DNA of 64,000 nucleotides from Otatea glauca (taxonomy: Eukaryota > Streptophyta > Magnoliopsida > Poales > Poaceae), in NCBI GenBank assembly GCA_036346275.1, contig CM070723.1:34602176-34666175 (forward strand), read 5' to 3'. Below, piece by piece: positions 45,570 through 55,107 of this stretch. The stretch's first letter is position 1. Each line of letters starts with the position of its first letter. Under the pieces are notes generated by a model. That model saw only the letters and a list, made by a program, of their open reading frames with translations, was not told where the DNA came from and did not search any database. A program made the position numbers and the translations under genes.

Positions 45570-47587
45570 TCCTCCCTTTCTTGAATTTTAGTCGTCCTCG
45601 ACTCATGCTCAGCTCTTAGCTTGTCCTCAACAAAAAGTATTCTCATGTGAAGATCATCTTCAAAGCTCAATATTTCTTTCCAGCATATAAAGGCATGTTG
45701 AAAGCTTGCATTCTTGGACGCTTCCTCCCCTCTGTGAAGGAAAGCCATCCTAGTAGATGTAGATGATACAGAGGATGCTGTGAAGTGTCGCCAAATTGGT
45801 ATAGCGTTGATCATATCCAGGACGAGCATGGTCTCATCATTCTCCCTTTTTTGAATTGGAGTCGTCCTCGACTCCATCACATTCTCCTGCAAAATGTTAG
45901 TAGCGAGAAAGAGCAAAGCAACATGCATATCTTTTGTGATCAAATCAATGGCTTGTGAATCACAATCATCGAAACACTCCCTTTCTTGAATATTATGATA
46001 TAGATTATAACCGACAGTAGGGGTACTTGATATGATATTAGAATTATCAAATTGATCAAATTGTTGCATAGGATGTGGAGGTCTCAGATCTGAACAAATG
46101 TATAATCTATGCACTTTGTATTCTCCTTTATCATTATGTTTGCCAACAACATGGAAAATATTTCGTGATAACCATAGCAAATCAGAATGTACAAAAATCT
46201 TCTCCTTGAAACTATCTAGATCACACAGAACATCAAATTCAATGTAACCTAAAGTATCTAAAGAAGACATTAATTTAAGCTCATCTTCTTTATTAGCAAT
46301 GTGAATAACATGTTTATGTTCAGCGCAAGTGTTTAGTTCAAATATAAATATTTCATGTTCATTCACTAATTGTGGCGTGGATATAAGTGAAGCATTATGA
46401 CAAAACTCTTCTTTATCACTAGGAATAGCAACCAAATCAGCAATGGGTTCCATTAATAACTGCTCTACGATAGCATGATTCATGGACAGTTTTGTCTCTT
46501 CAAAATGATTTTCACCATGTATACAGTCCATACCTTTGACATTACCTTCTAAATCATTCTCAGTGGTTGTAGGTGCAACTTCAATTTCCAACTCTTCATA
46601 TACGTATGGAGCAGCAAATATCTCCTCGTTCTGCACATTTTCTTCTTCATCTTTCTCACGATGGTGCTCACTTTTATGCAAAATGTTAGCTACAATAGAA
46701 GGTGCAACAATGGGCACCTCAAATGAAGCTAAAGGCTCTTTCAAAGATTCAGCAAGCATGTTTTCAGCTCTACAAGCACATTTAATCAATTCTGAAAGAC
46801 AACTATATATTTCATCAACAATAATATCCTGAATTTCATGATTAAGTCCACGTATGAACCTAAGCTCAGTAGCTTCTTCACATTCTTGTAAACCACAACG
46901 CAACAAACAATTTTGCAAATCATGAAAGTATTCTATAATAGTTTTAGAACCTTGTTTTAAGCATTGAAGTTTAGTAAGTAAATATTCAGCAACATATTTA
47001 GGAACATAATCATTTCTCATAAGTCTTTTCATGGCATTCCAAGTTTTAGGTTCTTTATCATGTCTACATATATGCTTCCACCAATATATTGCATCTGACG
47101 TTAACACTTTAACTGTGGTACTAATCTTTTGGTTTTCAGATAAGTCATAGTTTGCAAATTCTTTGTCTACCGCTATCTCCCAATTAATATATGCATTAGG
47201 ATCGAACTTTCCACCAAAAGTAGGCAATTCAAACTTGATTTTACCTTGTTCATCATCAATTGATGAACCCGTGGCGATGTGTGGTGGGGCGACCGAGGCA
47301 GCGGGTCCATGCTGGGAAGCCGGGGCAGCAATGGGAACCCATTGTGCACGTAGTACACCATTGTTGTTGCTTAGGAGACGAGGCGGAGGGCTGGAAGTTC
47401 CAGGGGCAGCAGCTGTAAGCATATCATCAAGTCTAGACAAAATAGTAGTAAGGGTAGTGTTAGCAACTCCCTGAGCAGTCTCGATGGACCGGAGACGGTC
47501 TTCTTGCAGTGACATTCGCTCATTAGTGAGTCGTACATTGCCCTTCATGCGTGGAGAATGATGCAGTGAACTCTTGTCACCTAACAT
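45470..47587 (-). CDS. Gag-like protein of non-autonomous CRM (705 codons, intact)
   Basis: Start chosen at 47587 (MLGDKSSLHHSP) because the related CRM-1 gag starts at the same place; the frame is open eight codons further up. Residues 1-110: coiled-coil-like TNERMSLQEDRLRSIETAQ and a Pro/Ala linker. Residues about 115-290: complete retrotransposon-gag core (FGGKFDPNAYINWEIAVDKEF, the WWKH tract, EYLLTKLQ, RFIRGLNHEIQDI). The next ~280 codons are acidic, rich in Glu/Asn/His, and resemble nothing I recognise. At about residues 572 and 662 an ESRTT-IQ motif with acidic residues after it occurs twice; the second is the normal CRM polyprotein end crossing into the LTR (DEDI). No zinc knuckle, protease or pol motif. 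An uninterrupted frame among broken neighbours suggests selection for a protein or recent activity. Confidence 0.88.
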   Translation of the reverse strand: MLGDKSSLHHSPRMKGNVRLTNERMSLQEDRLRSIETAQGVANTTLTTILSRLDDMLTAAAPGTSSPPPRLLSNNNGVLRAQWVPIAAPASQHGPAASVAPPHIATGSSIDDEQGKIKFELPTFGGKFDPNAYINWEIAVDKEFANYDLSENQKISTTVKVLTSDAIYWWKHICRHDKEPKTWNAMKRLMRNDYVPKYVAEYLLTKLQCLKQGSKTIIEYFHDLQNCLLRCGLQECEEATELRFIRGLNHEIQDIIVDEIYSCLSELIKCACRAENMLAESLKEPLASFEVPIVAPSIVANILHKSEHHREKDEEENVQNEEIFAAPYVYEELEIEVAPTTTENDLEGNVKGMDCIHGENHFEETKLSMNHAIVEQLLMEPIADLVAIPSDKEEFCHNASLISTPQLVNEHEIFIFELNTCAEHKHVIHIANKEDELKLMSSLDTLGYIEFDVLCDLDSFKEKIFVHSDLLWLSRNIFHVVGKHNDKGEYKVHRLYICSDLRPPHPMQQFDQFDNSNIISSTPTVGYNLYHNIQERECFDDCDSQAIDLITKDMHVALLFLATNILQENVMESRTTPIQKRENDETMLVLDMINAIPIWRHFTASSVSSTSTRMAFLHRGEEASKNASFQHAFICWKEILSFEDDLHMRILFVEDKLRAEHESRTTKIQEREDDEDITTTDMTTFGCANSNTSSTGQEERERSNP

Positions 47588-49226
47588 GGTTAGTAGCAAA
47601 AAGGGAAACACAAAGGTTTATGTAATTCCCTATCAACTACTAGGAAGTGGAGAAAAGTCGCTCAACTCTCAAGCCTTAACCAAAGCTCTTACAAGTTCTT
47701 ACCATGCTGCAGGAGTTGTCGGCCGTTGGCGGTGTCAAAGGTTCTCCCAAGCTTGGATAAAGCGATTGCCAAGGGACCGAACAAACGTACGAGCGTAGAA
47801 TATGTGGAGCTGGGTAGGCTATACTTTTTCCTATACAATCTGATGATTCTAGTTATTGTAATGATAAGTAATGACCCAAACTAGAATTCACAAGTCCTAG
47901 TTGCCGATCTCAAAGATATAAGCGAATTTCAAGGCAACTCACGCGCAAAGATGATGGTACTTATGCAATCAAGAAATGAGATATAAAAAATAAGTGAGGC
48001 ACCAAAAGCTCTATTGCACAAGTCGTAGAGAGATGCTAGCTTATTGCTTCAAGAATGTAAAAAGGGCACAAGATTTCTCAACAATTAATACAATTGCACA
48101 ATCTGAAATAATGAACACAAGTTAGGGTTTTGCTAAATGTAGTGCAACCGGCAACTATTTTCTTTTTATGTTTCTTCTTCTCTTTTATTTTCCTTTTGGC
48201 TCTTTTTTTCTCTTTTCTTTCTTTGAGTGACTTTCGGCCAACACTACTATGAACAAATTTTTGGGAATCCCTAACTCGATGTCACAAGATAGTATGATAT
48301 GATAATTCAAGATTATGCAATGTATCAATATGAACAGCCCTAAGCAATATCAAATAGCTAGTCTCAATTGGGATCAAAGTATTCGCAAAGGATGAATTGG
48401 TTCCCAAAGGTATGTACACTGATATTTTTTGGGTTTTATGGATTGTGGATGCTACTGGACTCAACCAACTCAAAGGAACAAAGATAGAACACGAATTGAA
48501 GCATGATACCCAAATTCAATGTTTCTAGGGCAGCAGATTTGTCGCAAAGATTAAAGCTTCAAAACGACCAAATTTAGAAGGTTCACTATGGAAAGAATTG
48601 AAGCTTATGTCCTCAGCTTTCAAAAGAGTACAAGAACATGCAATTTGTAGCTCGGGTGTGAAAGTTATGGCACAAAAACCGAACAGCACAGAATACCCCC
48701 AATTTCAGCCCGCGGGACTGATTCCGAATCCGAATAAATTCGGTTTGAAGGACATTTTTGTAGAGGACTCTTCAAGGATTCAGGAAAGTATAAAAACTTC
48801 CCAATCGGAGTTCGGACGTGAGAATTATGATTAAAATACCGAACCGATCTGGATTGGAAGTACAACTTGCTTAAACAACTTTGATATCCAGATTGAAGAG
48901 ATTTCGCTCAAGAGTTAGAGTCCATGTCCAACTAGGTTTTTGTTGAGATCGTTCCAAGTTATTAGGAAAGTGCAAAAATACTAGAATCCGAGCTCGTATG
49001 CTGAAGTTATGAACAAAACAAAGTACTAGACAGATTGAAAGAAAAGCTACGCGAAGGAAAAAACGATCAGCAACTAAAACAAGGACTCTAATGGATCAAA
49101 ACCTAACAAAACTCACTAAAATACCAGATTGAATCTAAAGGTTGATTTTTTGTGGAGTAATTTTCAATTTAGGACAGAAAACAAAAACTAATCTACGGTA
49201 CAGAATCTCTCACCGAGCAACTTGAA
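47588..49226 (-). other. Leader of non-autonomous CRM
   Basis: 1.6 kb non-coding leader on the minus strand. The 200 bases nearest the ORF (47600-47790) resemble the CRM-1 leader at 2450-2645, including CTTACCATGCxGCAGGxGTTGTCGG. The remainder has a T-rich stretch at 48165-48220 and no credible gene or repeat. Confidence 0.8.
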
Positions 49227-49238
49227 GCTCTGATACCA
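49227..49238 (-). promoter_or_regulatory. Primer-binding site of non-autonomous CRM
   Basis: GCTCTGATACCA on the plus strand, exact complement of the initiator-Met tRNA site, two bases inside the 5' LTR. An intact primer site means the element could still be reverse-transcribed in trans. Confidence 0.95.
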
Positions 49239-49240
49239 CC

Positions 49241-50026
49241 TGATGCGAGGTTGTGTCCCTATCTTTTGATGAGAGCGATAACTTTCGATATGGTGGAAAC
49301 GACTTTGACGATGCGACTACAACGTACGACGACGATGCGCCTTAGCAATCGCTAAACCAACTCCGAAGTGTTATTGATCTTGCCGTTGGCACGATCAACC
49401 TGAACACGAGGTTCAATTCCTGCAAGCAACCGAAGAACAAGCAAGAACAATTGTAAAAGCAATCTGAAATTGCAAATAAGAATTGAAGGCCAAAATAAGG
49501 TGGGGTTCTATTGAAGGTCTTGACAAGGTGGCTGTCCAGCACAACTCGAAGACGCAAAGTTTGCACTTGGCTAAACTAATCAAACAAAACCCAAGTGTCT
49601 AAAGCGATGGCTACTGAGTTTATAAGAGGGATGGATGTGAGAGGGACATCCTAGGGTTGTGTTCAGCCAAGGGGGGGCGCACACAACTTGGGCTTGGGCC
49701 TCCACACGTTTACAAGGCCCGAAACAGCCCAAAACAGTATTATAGTACATAGTTTTAATGATTCCGGTTGATGTACGATGAATCTGGGCCTGAGATTAGA
49801 TCCATTCGAAAGATCTCATTGTAATCTTTGAATCAAGTCCAAGTTCACACAAATCGGAGTCCGTATGCAAAAGTTATTCATATTTGAAGTCGGTGCTGTC
49901 TCAGGAGGCCGAATTGGATTAGAGAACGTGATGGATTTGATCTCTCTCTCTTCTTGGCCTGTGGATGATGTGTTGGAGTTGGCACAACCAAATGTGGTCA
50001 TATCCGTAGTAGTGATGTCCTCATCA
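49241..50026 (-). repeat. Non-autonomous CRM 5' LTR (subfamily D)
   Basis: 786 bp, same ends as the 3' LTR. Substitutions cluster near its inner end (49255-49320), for example TATCTTTTGATG against GATCTTTCGATG. TTATAAAC (minus) is at about 49618-49625. Confidence 0.93.
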
Positions 50027-50031
50027 AAGGT

Positions 50032-50698
50032 AAAGCCCAATTCGTCGCCGAGTCCGGTTCGGCCATCCAGGAGCAGCAGTACTTCAAACGGACGCCACAG
50101 CCACATTCGAACTCCGTTTTCAATGTTCGACAACTCGTTTGAAAGTTATCGAGATAACCTTTCCAATGGATCTGATCCTGGGGACAAATTCCTCTTGGAG
50201 AGAATGGAAATCATAGAACAATCTCACGGGACAGAAATTCCAGATGCTGCGCCACCTTTCTTTTGGGCCCAAGGCCCATGTACTCTTAGGGTTCCACCCC
50301 TCCTTTGGCCGGCGCCCCTCTCCTTGCTGCCGCACCCCTCTTGGGCGCCCCCTGGTGTGGATACCCTTTATATTGGGTTCTCACCCCTGTTCTTCATTTT
50401 TTTAGGTTTTGTTGTGTTTTGGTAGACCCCGTGTGCGTCCCTCCTCAATCTTACGTGTGTCGACTAGACCACCCGAGTTGAGAAACAGAACCTCACCTTG
50501 TTTTTCGTTGAGATTATCGGATTGAAATTGCTATCACCTTGTTCTTGCATGTTCTTGGTTGCAGCAGGTTCAAGGATCGATCGGGTCTTTGATTCGGTTG
50601 TTCGCCTCGTGTGGTAACGTTGCTATTGTTTGGTCGCTAATCTTGTGGTTCTTTGTATCGTTCTCATCAGAAGGTCGGGACAACCCTAGTACACATCA
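50032..50698 (+). repeat. CRM-E 5' LTR, right part
   Basis: Continues the E LTR after the nested element (AAAGCCCAATTCGTCGCC...) and ends GTACACATCA. Contains TTTATATTGGG (about 50366-50376) as candidate TATA box, in the same place as in the other E LTRs. Confidence 0.9.
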
Positions 50699-50785
50699 GG
50701 GTGTATCTGAGCGACGGTTGCCTGGTGAGAACACCGTTATCCTTGTTTAGTTCATCTTGTTTGTCCTAGAGTCAGAAAAATAGCC

Positions 50786-50821
<36 letters not shown>

Positions 50822-52124
50822 CGTCGTGTTTTCAATCTAATCCGAGCCCCCTTTTAGCCTTTACTATTACTACCTAGTTTATTTCTTATTGAATTTGTGT
50901 TGCATCGTTGTGTTGTTGCTGGTCTTAGCGTTTGATCTTTAGAGTTTCGAGTTCTATTCAAGTTTTTGTCACAGCGTCGTGTTGATTCGTGCGTCTGTTG
51001 TGCTGCCATCTTCCTTCCGCAAAACTGAGAGCCTTCCACCAGAACGCCCCAAACTCCCTCACGCAAGATCAAACCGAGAGCCTTCCACCAGAACGCCCCA
51101 AATTCCATCACCACAAGATCCCTTCGAATCTAACTCGGTTCCTTCCTTCCAATCCGTGTTCCAAACCAAGCAGCCCACGTTTTCCCCAACCAACTTGGTT
51201 CTTTCTTTCCAATCTTTGTTCCACCAAAACTCACCGAAGTTTTCCATATATAGCCAAACGCATCCAGTGGTATCCAAACAGAGAAGGAATTGAGATCCTC
51301 CTCCTTGCCATATCTACCTTTTCCCTCCAAATATAGCACGCATCCAGTGGTCATTGCCATATCTTTAGCATTTGTTCTGTTGCCATCCATATCCATATCA
51401 AACCGTGCCAGCCTTTCCTTCCAAAAAAAAGAGAAAAAAAGAGAGAAGGAAATCCGAGCCGAACCATCTCTCTGCTCTCTCCATGCCATCATGCTGCACT
51501 TGACAATCCATTAAATTTTGGTGCACAGATCAAAAACTAGAGAGACAGAGAGAGAATCTTTTAATTACCTTTTTATCCCTGGTCAAAAAAAAGTGTGTGT
51601 GATGAATACTTCTCTGGAGTACTTTTTTTGAGTCATGTTTCCAGTCTAGGGCTCCCACAAAAAAAAATTCAAAAAAAATTCAAAAAAAATAAAAAAAAGA
51701 GGTAAGAAAGGAGCCCTAGCTGTTGCTTGTGCATTGAGAACGTCCTGGTTGCTGTTTTGTCACTTCTTTAGTGTCTAGGCTCGCATCTCTAGCACGGTCT
51801 AGCCTAGGATCAACACGTACCACCGTTGAACATTCTTTCAACTTGTTTTGACTAGTGTGGTTCTAGTTTTTCCTTTGCTACAAATAATACCTGTCCAAAC
51901 TCCACTTACTATTTTATTAACCACAGGAAAAGTACCTTGCAATCGCTTTGTCACCTCTGAGTGCAGGTTACCATCATTATCCGATCAGACCTTAACAAGC
52001 TGTAGGGTAAGAACAGGTAAGAACTTCGTGTTAGCTTGAGCGCGTGAGACCATCCACGGCCCATATATTAGTAGTCCATAGGAACTAACCCTCTTGTGAG
52101 TTCTCTGTTTTGTTGCTCCTAACC
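50699..52124 (+). other. CRM-E leader with primer-site relic and simple repeats
   Basis: A degenerate primer site (TGTATCTGAGC) is at about 50702-50712. The leader holds an (AT)15 microsatellite (50789-50818), two copies of a ~51-bp unit containing GAGAGCCTTCCACCAGAACG (51026-51120), two copies of GCATCCAGTGGT (51260 and 51342 regions) and A-runs around 51658-51700. The final 300 bases match other CRM leaders (GTCTAGGCTCGCxTCTCTAG, TAAGAACAGGTAAGAAC). Confidence 0.8.
50789..50818. repeat. (AT)15 microsatellite
   Basis: Fifteen uninterrupted AT units in the CRM-E leader; the shorter ATATATATAT at about 17406-17416 lies in the corresponding leader of CRM-B. Confidence 0.95.
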
Positions 52125-53900
52125 ATGGCAGTTAGTCCAAGCAATCGTGGGAGTAACGTCGACAATGGGAGTGAACATGAGGACCGGCTCACACCAAAAG
52201 AACGACGTTGGGTCACTCATTTCGAGAGGATGCACAATCAGCATTAGATGCGAATTCGTGACACTCTTGATGTGATTTAGGCGCAATTGGCACCCCTCAC
52301 TGAGCTTCAAGCACAGCTAGCACAACTTCTCCAAGGTGCTGCCCCCAATAATGGTGCCGCTGGTCATGCTTTGGGCCAACGCGGCGCTCCAACGGTTGTC
52401 CCTGTAAATTTAAACGGGGTGGATCAAGAGGAGAACAACTACGCCGCTGATACCGAGGACGACTACAGGGTAAATGTGAACAACGACTGACCTCATCGTC
52501 GACTCCGCAATAACAGGCAAGGTATGGCTAGAAATCAACATGATCAAAGGGAAGAATGTGATGACTCTATGGCAAAAATGAAATTTACTATGCTTCCTTT
52601 TGATGGTACTTATAATCCTGATGTTTATCTAGATTGGGAGTTGGCGGTAGATCAAAAATTTTCTTGCTATGACTTCTCCGGCGTAGAAGGGTTCATGCGC
52701 CACTAGTGAATTCTTGGTTTTGCATCTATTTGGTGGAAAGAACTTTGTAGAGCCAACCGTGATGTACCTACAACTTGGGATGGGTTGAAGCATGTCATGA
52801 GGGCTAGATTTGTTCCTACATACTATGCTCGTGATTTATTGAAAAAAATGCAACGCTTTAATCAAGGTGATAGAACGGTTGAGGAATATTATCAGGAATT
52901 GTAAATTGGGTGCTGTGGGTTAGAAGAGAGTGAAGATGCAAAAATGGCTAGGTTCTTGGGTGGGCTTAACCGAGAGATACAGGATATACTTGAGTATAAA
53001 GAATACAATTCTATCACTCGTTTGTACCATCTTTCTTTGAAAGCAGAAAGGGAAGTGCAGGGTCGACGATCGACAATGCGAGGTAATATTGGAGGCTCTT
53101 CCACATCCAAGTCGGTCCAGATCCATACCAAGGCATCATGTTCCATACATGGACGTGTACCTACATCCGCTGTTCCAACTACTTCGACGTCATCACGCAT
53201 TCCGGAGGCAAACAAGTCAGTCACACTTCAAGCACCCGCCAAGAGTGCTTCCTCAGTTGCCTCCACCGGTCGAACGCGGGAAACACAATGCTTTCGATGC
53301 AAAGGAATGGGGCACGTGATGCGAGACTGTCCTAATCAACGTGCTCTAATAATCAGAGAAAATGGTGAGTACACTAGTGGTAGTGATATTGATGAAACTG
53401 AATATGCTCTTATTGCCACTAACACTGTAGAGCCAGCAGAAGAGATTATCACTTCTGCAGCATCCGAGAAATATTCGGCTCTTGTTGTCGCACGTGTACT
53501 TAGCGCACAGCCTCCACGCGATGAACAAAATCAACGCCATAATATCTTTCAGACAAGGTGTGTGGTGAATGAGCGCGCTGTGCATGTCGTTGTTGATGGA
53601 GGTAACTGCAACAATTTTGCGAGTATAGACATGGTCGAGAAGCTTGGCATGACCACAAATCCACTTCCTCAACAGTATGAAATTGAATGGCTCAATTCCA
53701 CTGGTAAGGTTCAGGTAACAAAAACCGTTCGAGTACCTATCTCTATTGGTTCTTATCATGATAATGTTGTTTGCGATGTTGTACCCATGGATGTTTGCTC
53801 TCTTTTATTGGGTAGACCGTGGATCTATGATATGGATGCTACACATCATGTAGGACCAATGTGTATACTTTCTTGTATAAGTAAAAGGAAATTATTTTGA
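52125..53900 (+). pseudogene. gag: CRM-E gag, zinc knuckle and protease with stops
   Basis: The ATG at 52125 starts Gag (MAVSPSNRGSN). In-frame TAGs at 52245 and near 52275, a TGA at 52488 and frameshifts near 52690 and 52900 break the N-terminal half, but the core is recognisable (PFDGTYNPDVYLDWELAVDQ; WW near 52730). The second half is one frame of 318 codons (52944-53900): ARFLGGLNREIQDILEY, a Ser/Thr-rich linker, an intact zinc knuckle CFRCKGMGHVMRDC and the protease. The active-site triplet there is DGG (53595-53603) instead of DSG/DTG, which would weaken or abolish catalysis. The later LLGRPWIYD motif is present. Confidence 0.85.
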
Positions 53901-54198
53901 AACCCATGAGCCCTACAGAACTAAGAAACATTGATGTTAAAAGAGCTCAAAGAGAAAAAGAAGAGAGTGGAATTAAAAGTGTAACTAGTAAATCAACCCA
54001 TTCAACTACACCAGTTGCTCAAAAACCTGATCTTAAGTTGAAGGGTAAAGTATTGTTGGCCGCAAAAGTTCTCTCATAAGATAACATGGATAGTATAGAA
54101 CCATTGCCATTCTCTGTTGCTTTGTCTTTTGTTATTACTAAGACTTTGAAGGATAATGAGATGGAGTCGAGGACGACTCCAATTCAAGAAGGGGAGGA
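53901..54198 (+). pseudogene. CRM-E spacer and polyprotein end, RT-integrase deleted
   Basis: Encodes the Lys/Glu-rich spacer that normally precedes RT (KPMSPTELRNIDVKRAQREK, then LKLKGKVLLAAK), a TAA at about 54077, and then directly the polyprotein end (EMESRTTPIQEGEDDEDI) with the polypurine tract at about 54188-54198. About 3 kb of pol found in CRM-B is missing between these two parts. Confidence 0.85.
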
Positions 54199-55009
54199 TG
54201 ATGAGGACATCCCAACCAAGGATACAACCTTTATTTACGACGTCTGGAGGGCTTAATCCGGAAGCAAGTCTTTTCCATCCACCTTTGCTGGACCAGCACG
54301 TCAAGAACATCCACCTAGGACAGCCCACGCGCCAAGGAAGGCCCAAGATAAAACCCAATTCGTTGCCGAGTCCAGTTCGGCCATCTAGGAGCAGCAGTAT
54401 TGCAAACGGACGCCACGGCCGAACTCCGTTTTCGACGTTCGACAACTCGTTTGAAAGGTATCGAGATAACCTTTCCAATGGATCTGATCCCGGGGCCAAA
54501 TTCCTTCTGGAGCAAAGGGAAATCACAGAACAATCTCACGGGACAGAAATTCCAGGTGCTGCACCACCTTTCTTTTGGGCCCAAGGCCCATGTACACTTA
54601 GGGTTCCACCCCTCCTTTGGCCGGCGCCCTTCTCCTGGCTGCCGATCCCCTCTTGGGTGCCCCTGATGTGGGTACCACTTTATATTGGGTTCTCACCCCT
54701 ATTCTTCATTTTTTAGGTTTTGTTGTGTTTTGGTAGACCCCGTGTGCGTCCCTCCTCAATCTTGCGTATGTCGACTAGACCACCCGAGTTGAGAAACAGA
54801 ACCTCACCTTGTTTTTCGTTGAGATTATCTGATTGAAATTGCTATCACCTTGTTCTTGCATGTTCTTGGTTGCAGCAGGTTCAAGGATCGATCGGGTCTT
54901 TGATTCGATTGTTCGCCTCGTGTGGTGACGTTGCGATTGTTTGGTCGCTGATCTTGTGGTTCATTGTATCGTTCTCATCAGAAGGTCAGGACAACCCTAG
55001 TGCACATCA
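54199..55009 (+). repeat. CRM-E 3' LTR
   Basis: 811 bp, TGATGAGGACATCCC...GTGCACATCA, followed by the ATGGT duplication. Shorter than the 5' LTR near its start because part of the GCTGCCCCTTCTTCCTC region is missing. TTTATATTGGG TATA-like box at about 54680-54690. Confidence 0.93.
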
Positions 55010-55014
55010 ATGGT

Positions 55015-55107
55015 CACATGAGGAGTCAATGTCCGAGCAAGCGTGTGCTGATTGTGCGAGACAATGGTGAGTTTTCTTCTGCTAGTGATTTGGATGAAGA
55101 AACATAT
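55015..55107 (+). pseudogene. gag: CRM-G gag fragment 4 (second half of zinc knuckle)
   Basis: Resumes the knuckle codons interrupted at 44601: the histidine and last cysteine region (CPSKRVLIVRDNGEF), then the acidic ASDLDEETY linker, where LTR F begins. Frame is open; the protease that should follow is missing. Confidence 0.85.

Larger units (their letters stand above)
44782..50026 (-). mobile_element. Non-autonomous CRM with long intact ORF (subfamily D LTRs)
   Basis: Complete minus-strand element of 5245 bp. 5' LTR 49241-50026, primer site 49227-49238, leader, one ORF (47587-45470) running through the polypurine tract into the 3' LTR 44782-45569. Target duplications AAGAT (44777-44781) and AAGGT (50027-50031) differ by one base. 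There is no protease, RT, RNase H or integrase. The architecture is that of non-autonomous centromeric retrotransposons known in rice (noaCRR). It sits in the 5' LTR of CRM-E. Confidence 0.92.
44602..55009 (+). mobile_element. Gag-protease-only CRM element (CRM-E) with nested element
   Basis: Plus-strand element with ATGGT target duplications (44597-44601 and 55010-55014): 5' LTR 44602-44781 plus 50032-50698, leader, gag-protease, polypurine tract, 3' LTR 54199-55009. Without the nested element it is about 5.2 kb. RT, RNase H and integrase are absent: the sequence passes from the spacer after protease directly to the last codons before the 3' LTR. It therefore had to be mobilised by another CRM. 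LTR subfamily E lacks a CR motif. Confidence 0.92.
39995..55107 (+). mobile_element. CRM element (CRM-G) broken into pieces by later insertions
   Basis: Plus-strand CRM inserted in the Tat pol remnant after AAGCT. Recognisable pieces are a subfamily A 5' LTR (39995-40910) and four gag fragments (40925-41112, 42821-43094, 44015-44601, 55015-55107) in collinear order. They are separated by a defective subfamily C element, a solo LTR E, the CRM-E element and finally LTR F. The joins at 43094/44015 (GTTTC) and 44601/55015 (ATGGT) are proven by target duplications; that the first two fragments belong to the same element is inferred from order and strand. Pol and the 3' LTR are absent. Confidence 0.75.

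Noticed and set aside
47588..49226. Possible host gene in the 1.6-kb stretch without long ORFs.
   Set aside because: It lies between primer site and ORF of one element with matching LTRs, so it is its leader; no splice-linked coding pattern seen.
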